A stretch of 64,000 nucleotides of DNA from Perognathus longimembris pacificus (taxonomy: Eukaryota; Chordata; Mammalia; Rodentia; Heteromyidae): NCBI RefSeq assembly GCF_023159225.1, contig NC_063181.1:8825606-8889605 (forward strand). The letters are read 5' to 3'. This document shows, piece by piece, positions 54,501 through 64,000 of this stretch. A program made the position numbers and the translations under genes. How positions within the stretch are numbered: the first letter of the stretch is position 1; every line of letters begins with the position of its first letter. Below the pieces are notes generated by a model. It did no database searches. It was not told where the DNA came from and saw nothing but the letters and a program-made list of their open reading frames with translations.

Positions 54501-57006
54501 CCATGTGCTTCCAGCCTCTGCAGACTTTGCAGGAGCCATTATTGCAGCTGGAGGCCATGGGGCTAGCCTGTCTGTAGCTGCTCTTGTTCAGTACTTTGCA
54601 GGTCCTGGGTGCTGCCAGCCTTGATATTTACATTGAGCTTTCTCTCTCTCCTCCTTGTGTCTCTGAAGACTCCTTCCTGGCTGAGGGCCATGGGAACCTT
54701 TTTTCAGCTGTTCCCCCTTCTTCCAGAGTTTCTGGGAAATTCCATCTGAAGTTCCTTTCAAGAGCTCTAGAGCACTTGGGGGTGAAAACAGGCAAGAGGG
54801 AGGATGTGAAATAGAGGAAGGGCAGATGTGATCTCTCAGGGGAGGACTTGATCCAGTGGTGGCTGTGCCTATAGGTAGTGTGGAGACCCAGGGGGGCAGT
54901 GGCAGGGCTGGCTCAGTTGGGACAGAAGGGCTCAGGGAGTCTGCCCCTGTGAAACTCAGGGAAAATTCTCTGGTGCTGTGTTCAGTGCCTCGGTTTCCCC
55001 ACTTGGAAGAAAGGTGCTTCCCTTTCCCTTCCCTCCCTGCCTTGCACAGCTATTGGATGACAATGTTCTTCATAATCACACCAAGGGAGCTTGAGCACAG
55101 AGAAACAGGTGTGTCCACACGTATCTCCTGTACCCCTGAGCTAAAAGCAGTGTAAACTGAGGGGGTTCAGGTGCATTCCCTTGACAGGAGACCTGCTGAG
55201 AGGGTGACACTAGGAGGGCTTGGAGCAGCTGGATTGCAGGGACCCATAAACATGGAGGCTGGCAGAGAAGATCAAGGGTCTTTATAGTTCCAAGCCAAGA
55301 ACATGAAGCTATATGTGGTGGTTGCCTAAGTAGATACATCCCTACACCCCTTCTGGTGTTGGTGGCCATTAGCCCTCACTATCTAGGAATTTCCTCTCAG
55401 CACACTTTTCCATGGTTTTCTCCTGAAGGGACCCAAGCAGAAGCTTCTGTGGACCGGGACATGGCGTTGAATGTTATCTCAGGCATCCAACTAACCACAC
55501 CTCTAGATAAAAACAAACACATCACTCTGTTTCGATAGCAACTGAGTTTTTGGAATGACTTAGCTGCACAATACCACATATCACTTCTGCTCTCTTTGCC
55601 TCAGTTTCATCATCGGTACAATGAGTAAGGGTGATGAGAGGTTGGGCCTCATTATCTTTAAAGATGCTCTAGTTTAACAGTGATGTTTCAAGTCTAAGCA
55701 TCTTCACAGAAGTGGTCCTCTCCTACTCTGGGATGTGGCAACCTTCCACCCACCAGCTTCCAATACAGCCCTGCCATAACCTCCTTTCTAAGACAGACGA
55801 GATCCTCATCTTTTCAGATAGAGATGTCATACATTTCCATCATCCATCAATCCATCATTTTATCCATCCATCAATTTATTCATCCGTCCATCTATGCACT
55901 CTCTCACCCACCTCCCATCCTCCCATCCATTCTATAAATTACTATTTGGAGTGCCTATTATGAATGGAGTGCTCCACTAAGTACTAGACAGAGATAGGAA
56001 GGCATAGCTGCTCCATCAAGACCCTACTGGCCAAGGGCTTGTGAATGGGTAATATACAACCACTATAACACAAAGCACATCAGTTTTCCCCCCCCAGTTA
56101 TCCCTGGATTTGATTTCTATCTCCACCACTCATCTAAGAGCCATCCATCTGTGTCATCTTAGGTGAATTACTTAACCCTCTCTGAATCTGTTTCTCCATT
56201 TGTACAGTCTAGATAATGTAACAGGGTATTTTTTAAAAGTAAAAACAAACCTCAATGAATATTAATCTCCTGTCTCCATAAGAGAAGTACAAAAACATGA
56301 TGTGGATATAGGTTGGCTATTCTGAGGCCTAGGAGTCTCAAGGAAGGCCTTCCAGAAAGTAAGACCGCTGCTCTGTGGCTGGAAATTTGCGTAGTGACTG
56401 GAGGGCATTCAACAGCAGCAGGAGATGGGCATTTAGATGTCTCTGAAGATGTCACACAGCCAGAACAGGCTCAGTAAGTATGTCTAGGAGAAAGCTATCC
56501 ACATAACTAAAGATTTTGGTCAAGCTCCACATCCTTCCTATTATACCTGGTGCCCCCTTATTAAAAGCCACCACTCCTGGAAGTAGCCATATCTTCATGT
56601 GACATTACTCCCTGCTGCTGTAGATATTTTGAGATTTACCATTGGCTGGCTGAGCTTAGAGAGGCCTGCACAGATGACAGGTTGAGCAGTGGAAGGTTGC
56701 GGGGCTAGGGGATAACCCCCATCCTTCACTACATTCTTGCTCACAACCCTGGGAAGCCTGTTGCAGTCACCCTGGGGCAGATTTCTTGGTGGATGGTGGG
56801 ATGAAGCCCTGTTCAGCTAGGCCAGAGTGGGACCTTGAAACCAACCATTTTGAAATCTCCTGCTATCTCTTTGCTTTCCAGCTGGGTCACCTAGCTCAGA
56901 TGACTTCTCCTCTTCAGCTATTTATGCATCTGGAAGATGGAGTGATCTGTTATACCAACCCTATCAGGGAGAGGTGAGGATCCAGTGGGATCTTGAGGAG
57001 TATTGA
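54501..57006. other. Intergenic; MIR fossils and CATC repeat
   Basis: Forward MIR-like cores lie at about 55580-55680 ('ttgcctcagtttcatcatcg') and 56110-56245 ('gtgaattacttaaccctctc'). CATC-type repeats lie at 55835-55932. No gene is supported. Confidence 0.45.
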
Positions 57007-57167
57007 GATGGTAACCCACTTCAGACAGGAAGAAGGGGTAGATGGTACCCATTACAGACAGGAAGGAGTACATGGTACTCATTTCAGACAGGAAGAAGGG
57101 TAGATGGTAGCCACTTCACACAGGAAGAAGGGGGAGCTGGTATCCATGACAAACAGGAAGAAGGGGT
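57007..57167 (+). repeat. 30-34-bp minisatellite, 5 units
   Basis: Units start at 57007, 57041, 57071, 57103 and 57136. Each has the form (G/C)ATGGTA..CCA..(T)CAGACAGGAAGAAGG. Units differ by small indels, so no common reading frame. Confidence 0.9.
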
Positions 57168-57654
57168 GCCATCAATGTTTGAGAGGGTTTCAATCTGATA
57201 TGCCATGTAGCTCCTATCTCCCTGTCTTCCAATTCCTCAGACTGCAGATCAGTCTGCCTTTCTTACTAAGCTTCTTTTTTATCTCCTTCTCATAGAGCTC
57301 ATCTCTGTACCTCCATGTGGTGTCATGTTATTTCGTCTATCTGTTTCCCATCTCTCCTTCCTGTCCATCCCTATCCCCCTTCCTCCCTCTGGCTATCCTA
57401 TTTCCCTTTTTCTCACCTAGCACTCAGTCTTGTGGCTCTGCCCCTGCCTATCACTACATCCTCTCTTCCCTCAGCCCGCCAGGACTTCCCTGGTTCAATG
57501 CACCCTCACCCATTTTCCTTTCTTTCTGTTCCCCTGCTAGCCCTGGTCAGAGTCCCACCCCACCCCCCACCTGTATTCTGGGCGGGCAGCCATGAGTGGA
57601 GCAATGCGGGCAGATGGGGACAGAACGTAGTCTCCCCAGGCGCGGGTCGGGCCT

Positions 57655-58015
57655 GCTAATTCCCCCGCTCTGAGTGGAAGATGCGAAGGCCTCATTCAAT
57701 TATGTCACATCCACTCAGCCGCTCCACCCAGATGATGCAGTGCAGCCTGCTCACCCTTCCCTGCCAGGACCTAATGGAGAGAGATCTCCTCCTGCCTGGG
57801 GGTCCTCCTGGAATAAGGATGGGCCCGGCCTGTCTGGTCTCAGGATTCTTGGCCTGCTGTGATTTGCTGTTCACATTAATTACACCCAACAATAGCCTCT
57901 GGAGTGTGTCCTACTCACTTTAATCACTGTGGAATTGGATCTCCGCGTCCTCATTCCATTACGGTCCCCTCCTCATTCGGCCACTGCCCGCTGAAGCCAG
58001 CCTGGTCCTTCCTCC
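57655..58015. promoter_or_regulatory. Candidate conserved non-coding element
   Basis: Repeat-free block with clustered developmental-type motifs: 'ttcaattatgtcac' (about 57695), 'cattaattacacc' (about 57874-57886), a SOX-type 'aacaat' (57888-57893) and 'tttaatcac' (about 57920). It lies in the DOK2-GFRA2 interval. There is no coding signature. Confidence 0.3.
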
Positions 58016-58729
58016 CCCTTGTGGCTTGAGGCCTATGGGTGAGTAGACCAGGGAGGTGGCCCAGAGGGACCTAGGCTGGTGTACAGACCTAGGGACCTCA
58101 CATTCTCACTGGCTCCTGCTGTGCCTGCTGCAATGGGAGATTCCAGTAAAGCCGGGAACGCTTCTCTTTCATCCAGAAGCTTTGCTCAGGGAGAGAACGC
58201 CACAGAAGGAAACAATTATACGCAGCACCAGCCATAAATAGAAGTGGATTCAAAGATGGAGAGATCAAATACTCAGAGAACAAATGTTTATTGGGTGTGG
58301 AATCTTTTGTGTACATTATGCCATTAACTCTTCAGCAGTCTCTGAGAGAGGGAGTGTCTCTATTTTCAGGTTGGGTAAAATAAGTCCCGGAGATATTACT
58401 GGGTCTGGGGCTGAGCCTTTAGTTTGCCGCTGTCTCTTAGGGGCTGGCACAGTCAGGGAAAGCTCTAGGGCAGGACTTTGTAGGCAGAAGGAGGCAGAAC
58501 CCAAGCAGGGTCTGAGCAGAATTAGAAACACTGAGGAGGAATGCGAGAGAGGTTATGAGAGAGGTTATGGGCAGGTTATGAGAGATAGGGCCAGATGAAA
58601 AGATGAGAGGAGCTGATGTCAATTGTGGCAGAGCCTGGCCTCAAAATTTGACAGAGGGAATCACTTGCAAGAGAAAGACCAGTAGCTCAGCATGGAGAGG
58701 TGGCTGGCATAGTGGGGTGAGCTGTTTAC
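58016..58729. other. Intergenic; short GAGAGGTTAT repeat
   Basis: A MIR/L2-like stretch lies at about 58270-58440. Three GAGAGGTTATG-type units lie at 58545-58590. No gene. Confidence 0.4.
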
Positions 58730-59105
58730 CACAAAAGATAAATCCATGTCTGGATCTCTAATGCCTGCATGGATAACTTTATTTGGAAAGAGGTTTTTTT
58801 TTTCTTTTGTAATGAAGAATCTCCACACAAGACTATCCTGGACATAGAGAGAGCTCTAAATTCAATGGTTGATATTCTTATATGAGAAAGGAAAGAGGAT
58901 AAGGGCATGTGGGAATGGAAGCAGAGAGTGGAGGCTGCCACAAACCAAGGAATGCTGGAAGCCATCAGAAGCTGAAGGAAGCGAGGGAGCATCCTTCCCT
59001 AGAGACTCAGCTCTGACCACCTCTTGGTTTCAGATTTGTGGCCTCCAGAACTGTGAGCAAATGCATCTCTATTCCTATAAGCAACACCACCTGGGGTAAT
59101 TTATA
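58730..59105 (+). mobile_element. Ancient interspersed repeat (LTR/LINE type)
   Basis: 'aatccatgtctggatctcta', 'tggcctccagaactgtgagc' and 'ctataagcaacaccacctgg' follow a mammal-wide repeat whose end encodes the 'CCAGAACTGTGAG' signature. The family is not certain. Non-coding. Confidence 0.45.
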
Positions 59106-59449
59106 TGGCAATCTCCAAGGAGAGTAACAAACCGGGGGGGGGGGGGTTCCTAGGGGGCAGTTGCTGTCTCAAGGGCAGGTGAGGGACCCAATGTTTTCCC
59201 CCCAAATATCCCTGATGCTTAGTAGGGCTCCCTTTCATGACTCATGGCAGTAACACTGGCCAGAGAATTCAGCTTCTTGTCCTTGCCCTTGCCTGGGGAG
59301 GATGTATAAACCCCAGCATGAGGGTCTCTGGAACCCCTGAAGTGAGCACTTTTAGACCAAACTGAAAGCAGCCCCCTCCCCCACTGTGGAGAGTAACTGC
59401 ATGGAACACCCCTTAAGAAGAGTCCTGACAAAAGAATGCGATGGCGTGG

Positions 59450-59850
59450 ATATGGTTTGAGTGTATCCACAGAAGTTTCATGTGTTGAATGGGTGGTCTC
59501 CAGTGTGGTGATGTGTGGAGGTGGAGGGTCCTTTAAGAGGCGGGGCCTAGAGGGAGGTCATTAGGTCATTGGGGGTGGGTGTTGCCCTTGGAATGGATTA
59601 ACAGGGTTTTCCTCTTAGGCCTCCAAGCCTTTTGGCTTTCTAGCCCACCAAGTGATCCCAGCCTCTCCCAGATCCTCTCACCATTGGGACGCCATCTGCT
59701 ATCTACCAAGTCATGGCCAGAGCTGAGCTGATGCTGGTACCAGGCCATTTGCACTTTCAGGAAAGCACCCTGAATGCATCGTCTGCCTTCATAAAGTCCC
59801 TAGTCTCTGGTATTCTGTAATTGAAGCATGGACTCGTACAAAACATAAAC
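59450..59850 (+). mobile_element. MaLR-type LTR fossil
   Basis: 'ggatatggtttgagtgtatc', 'ctttaagaggcggggcctag', 'gaggtcattaggtcattggg', 'cttcataaagtccctagtct' and 'ggtattctgtaattgaagca' follow the MaLR (ERVL-related) LTR layout in order. Solitary and inactive. Confidence 0.6.
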
Positions 59851-62259
59851 AGGTTCTCTCAGGGCTTTGCCGACTTGGCAGAGGGTGGCACTACTTGGCA
59901 CAAAATGAGAGGAAATGAAGGATGAGTGTGAATGACAGTTGCCTTGATTTCCCAGAAAGCACCCTGGAGGCTAACTTCCTGAGTCTTGGAGCTGAATAGA
60001 GCAGACTTTTCCTTGCTCCCCAGAAGAGTTCATCTGTTCTGATTTTAAGAAGAGGTGGGCTTTCCAATCTCCCTCCCTCCCCACTGGCCACAAAGGCCAC
60101 AAAGGCTCTTGTCTGCAAGTGTGAATTCTGTTCTTCCCGAGGGGCTCCTGGATCCATTTCCAGCTTGAGCATAAAGAGCAGAATTAAACAAGATAAACAG
60201 GAGTGCTGTTTCTAGAGGAATTGATGATGGATTGAGAAACCTCAGGGGAGGCTGAGGGCAGAATCAGACGCCTGGATGTGTCCAGGAACGAAGAGGAACA
60301 GTATTCAGACAGGGGTGGAAATTCACAGCTCTGGAGTCTGAATTACCCTCCAACCCTCCTGCTGTTGGGGGCAGGGCAGGGATGAGGAGAGGCAGATGTG
60401 GCAATGTGTACAAGGAACCGAGGAAAGGAGGCCGTAGCTACTCCATTTGATCACAGGCCTCAGTGTTCGCAATGTTCCTTTTTTTTTTTTTCTCTCTCTG
60501 CTGGTTGCAGCTCTGTTCAGTTGTGGGTTTCTCTCTGTAGAGGGTAAGGCGTTGGCCAGCCTGCCCTGTTTCTAAACCATCCCCATTACCACAGCTCTGC
60601 CTCACTGCCAGCTGTTAAAGCCAGACCCAGATAAATGCCGGCAGCTGGGGGCCTCTTTCCCCCTCTTGCTCTCGGTTTGTTCTTGGAGGGAATTCTCTTG
60701 GTGAGGATTGACTCTGTTTCTCCGTCTGTAATTTTCTTCCTGGAGACTCTCACTCCATGCTGAATCCTTCGTCTTCATCCTCTCTAGCTGGCAACACACT
60801 GAAAGCTGATTGTGTGTGCATACGTGGGTGCGTGCAAGTTTACCTGTGCACACACCCACAGCTCTCCTTTCTCCTCCCAGGACATACTTATCAAGCTCTT
60901 AGAACAGCACAGCTAATACTCTTTCGGCTTCCCCAGGTTTCCCCCTGCATCTGTTGTTCAGGGTTACATACACGATTCCTTTGAAAGAAGCCTAGAAAGA
61001 CCTGGTCCAGCCCTAGATAGGGTCACTGAGAATATGGCTGTCCTAGGTTTACAGGCAGCACTTTGGCAATTTCAGTGGAATGGGGACCAAGTGACTGAAG
61101 AGGCGGCCTGTGGAAACCTGAGCACTGAGGTGCCCGATTACATTATCATTTGTTGCATTGCTATTTTTGTGGCCTTTACAGATTTGATCTCAGGGGTGTG
61201 CACCTGTGATTTTCCCCCCAATGCAGCCTGTTGAGACAGGAGCACCTGGCTCCTGCCTCCCCTCCCCTCTCCAGGGGTGCCCCAGCATGCCCTCAGGGTG
61301 CCAGGGTGCCAGGGGCTGTGAGGCTCCTTCTCTCTAGGAGATGTCACAATCACAGCGCTTGCTGCAAGCCTCCTTCCTTGTCCCTGTCACTACTGGCCCC
61401 TCCTTCCTGTCTTCTTTCCTGGGTCCTTCTGATGCCTCCTGCCTCTTGCAGCTCTCTGGCTTAGCATCTTCTGGCACTTTCCTTCTCCTCGTTACTCAGA
61501 TCGGTCTGTTCTCTGAATGATGACAGCTACATGCATGTCTGTGGTGACAGCTACAGGCACGCCTGTGCCCTAGCCATGCTTCTCAATTCCCAGGATGTCC
61601 ACCAGCTTCACAGCTGGGGGATGCTGGACTGTCCTCTCTCCCCTGAGGGCTTCTCCTCAGAGGCTCATTTCTTTGGCAAAGGCCTCTGGGAGGGCCACTG
61701 TGAGGCCTCTACCAGTGTCTCAAGAACAGAGAGAGAGAAGACCAGAATAACTCCCGGGGCAAGGTGTACAAGTCCTACAACATCACGTACTGTACCAGTC
61801 CTACACACAGGCCTAATCTGAAAAAAAGAATAGGAAAGACATTAATGGTGCAAAGGAGAGATGTCTAGCTTTCTGCCTGAGCTTAGAAATAAGCCCAGGA
61901 TGGCTTTTGGCAAGCACCAATTGTCCAGGACCAGGAGGGGCAAACATTTCCTGTAAAGGGCCAGGTAGTAAATGGAATGTGGACAGCAAAAGATAATTGG
62001 CAGTGGTTTTTATAGACCACATGGTCTGTCATAACGACTCAATTCTGTCATTATAGTTCTGAAGTAGCTACAATGGGCTAAACTGTAAACCTCCTCTCCT
62101 CCCGCTCCCCACCCCCCGCCAATTTGTCTGTTGATCTTCTCCTTGGTACCTTAGAATAAGACTATATGTAGAGATGGGGCCTTTGATGAGGTAGTTATGG
62201 CTGCTCTCTAATCCAGTGTGACTGATGGCTTTTTATTTTATTTTATTTTTTTAATTTTT
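59851..62259. other. Intergenic, no supportable gene
   Basis: About 2.4 kb of low-repeat sequence. T-run at 60478-60490. Several 60-100-residue frames lack recognisable content. Nothing assignable. Confidence 0.4.
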
Positions 62260-62492
62260 TAGTGCTGGTATTAGAGCTTGAACTCAGGGCCTGGGTGCTG
62301 TCTCTTGGCTTTTTCACTCAAGGCTGGTGATTTACTACTTGAGCTACGAGCTCCACGTTTGGCATTTAGGTGGTTAATTGGAGATAAGAGTCTCATGGGC
62401 TTTCATTTTCAGGCTGGCTTTGAACTGTGACCCTCAGATCTCAGCTTCCCTAGTAGCTAGGATTATATGTGTGAGCCACCGGCATCTGGTGC
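62260..62492 (-). mobile_element. B1-Geo SINE
   Basis: Reverse copy after a TTTTA-rich run (62233-62258): 'tagagcttgaactcagggcc', linker 'ggtggttaattggagataag', B1 end 'tatatgtgtgagccaccggc'. Confidence 0.85.
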
Positions 62493-62929
62493 TACTAGTG
62501 CAGACGGATACAGAGGAAAGGCCGTGGGAAGGCATCGGGAGAAGATGATACCACAAGCCCAAAGAGAAAAACAGCTCTGCCCACACCATGGCTTCATTCA
62601 GACTGTCAGCCTCCAGAGCTTTAAGCTCTTCCATCTATGGCATTTTTTTATCGCAGCTCACGTCTGTGAACAAATGAAGCAGGCCTGTTTTCCCATAAAA
62701 CTTTATGAGCACTGAAATATGAATTTTGTGTCATTTTCACGTGCCACATCATATTTTTCTTTTGACCATTTAAAATGTAAAAAAGATATATTTATGCCTT
62801 ATAGGTTGTATCAAAATAGGTAGCTGATGGTACTTGCCCTGGGCACCATTGTGGGGGATGATGGAAGTGGAGGCTGGAAGGGCTGCCCAGGTTCACATAG
62901 GGCAGAGCTTGGAAGTTTCTTTTGTTTCC
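62493..62929. other. Intergenic, no recognised element
   Basis: No gene or assignable repeat. Confidence 0.4.
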
Positions 62930-63224
62930 TTTTTGAGGGAGGTATTAGGGTTTAAACTTAGGCTAGGCAGACACTCTTCCATTTGAGCTATGCCTCCACC
63001 CCCTCCCCCTTTATTTTAGGTAGGGTCTTCTTTTGCTTGGGGCTAACCTCAGACCATGTTCCTCCCGCCTACAGCCTCCCATGTCGTAGCTGGGACCAAG
63101 CTCAGCTTGTTGGTTGAGATGGGATCTTGTGAACTTTTCCTCTTGGTATGGCTTTGAGCTGCGATCTTCCTGTTCTTGCTTTCTGAGTATCTGGGATTAC
63201 AGGTATGAGCCACGATGTCCATTT
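62930..63224 (-). mobile_element. Old ID-B1-B1 composite
   Basis: Reverse: ID part 'tagggtttaaacttaggcta' with 'tttgagctatgcctcc', then two B1-type monomers, the last ending 'gggattacaggtatgagcca'. Confidence 0.6.
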
Positions 63225-64000
63225 TGAAGGTTTCTTGAGCTTTAAATTTTTTGATGAACACTTTTAGAGTGAGGGAGTGCAAATGGACTAAAACTGGATT
63301 CTCAGGGCAAAGCTCATTCTCTTGATACAGAAGGTTAGGAGCTCTGTACTTCTGGTTCTGTGTGGAAGGTGGACAGCTGCTACAACAGGGGAAATTGTAA
63401 TTATAATGGTCATTGACATTGTTTACCTTAGATTTTACTATCCTTTCTCCCCTGCAGAAACATCTTACAATTGTATAATGGTACCCATTGTTCTCCGGCT
63501 TCTTCTCCCGCAGAGTGTTTGGTTATAGAATCACAGTCAACTTTCCTCTGAATACTTGGAAAGTAGATGTCCTGAAATCTTTCCCACATGCCCATCTGTT
63601 GTTACATCCATGGGTTGCTTGAAACTCTGAAGATGACAGGCTTGCATCCTTGTAAATTCCCATCTCTCCTGTCCCCCCACCCCTTTTCCACTGATGTCTT
63701 TCAAGTCCCAGGAAGGGCTGCCTTTGGTACCTTGCAGCTTCTGGGGTGCCTTTGTGAAGCAGGTGAGTGGAGCAGTGCCAGAACATTCCATTTCAGCAGT
63801 AGGATTATCTGTGTATTGGAGTCTTGATCTTGCACTAGGTTTGGTTCTCTACCAGGAAAGCCCTGTTTTACTCTGACATCTTGAGGCTCAGGGAGAAAGG
63901 CAGCACCTGTGACATGCCCCAGCCTCCAGCACTATTAATCTGGCTCTAAAAAGGCAGGCTTGGAGCGGCAGATACCAGGTAAACCCTCCCCTCTAGGCGA
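63225..64000. other. Intergenic, right edge
   Basis: No gene is supported. Low-repeat sequence to the window end. GFRA2 would be expected further right by synteny, but none of its exons is visible here. Confidence 0.4.

Noticed and set aside
45000..64000. GFRA2 exons expected by synteny
   Set aside because: No cysteine-rich GDNF-receptor segment with splice signals is visible. The gene probably starts beyond the right edge.
1..64000. CRISPR arrays, operons, prokaryotic mobile elements or defence systems
   Set aside because: The window is mammalian. The regular repeats seen are microsatellites and minisatellites without unique spacers.

Overview
This window is vertebrate nuclear DNA, almost certainly from a rodent of the superfamily Geomyoidea (kangaroo rats, pocket mice, pocket gophers). 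It has spliced genes, a CpG-island promoter, B1/Alu-type and ID-type SINEs, MIR/L2/L1M fossils and many microsatellites. The taxon call rests on a dimeric SINE whose left half is an ID element and whose right half matches the 'Geo' monomer that I recall being described as specific to Geomyoidea (IDL-Geo). That link is from memory, not from a search.

Layout. The first 2.3 kb is intron 1 of XPO7 (exportin-7), read on the minus strand. A CpG island at about 1420-2910 holds its promoter and its first coding exon, six codons at 2305-2322. DOK2, a docking adaptor of haematopoietic tyrosine-kinase signalling, lies divergently on the plus strand at 8151-12445. It has five coding exons, and an ATTAAA poly(A) signal follows at 12827. 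The divergent XPO7/DOK2 pair matches human 8p21.3 in inverted orientation, so GFRA2 would be expected beyond the right edge. From about 12.9 kb to 64 kb I find no supportable protein-coding exon. That stretch is intergenic DNA with SINEs, old L1/MIR/L2/MaLR remnants, simple repeats, three minisatellites, one fresh 166-bp tandem duplication and a few stretches that look like conserved non-coding elements.

DOK2 has two oddities. All exons match DOK2 with clean GT-AG junctions, but the last exon changes reading frame near 12088-12115. Read literally, the protein ends at 12216 and loses its C-terminal tyrosine motifs. This is either an assembly error in a GC-rich stretch or a real lesion. Separately, a B1-Geo SINE sits directly against the exon 5 acceptor, and its target-site duplication lies inside the polypyrimidine tract.

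Two composite SINE families share the same right-hand Geo module: ID-Geo and B1-Geo. Many copies have visible target-site duplications, including a clean nested insertion at 30.8-31.3 kb. Most copies run in the minus direction, and their 3' tails repeatedly abut microsatellites. I found no new gene system. Repeat boundaries were set by eye and are good to about 10 bases unless a target-site duplication fixes them.
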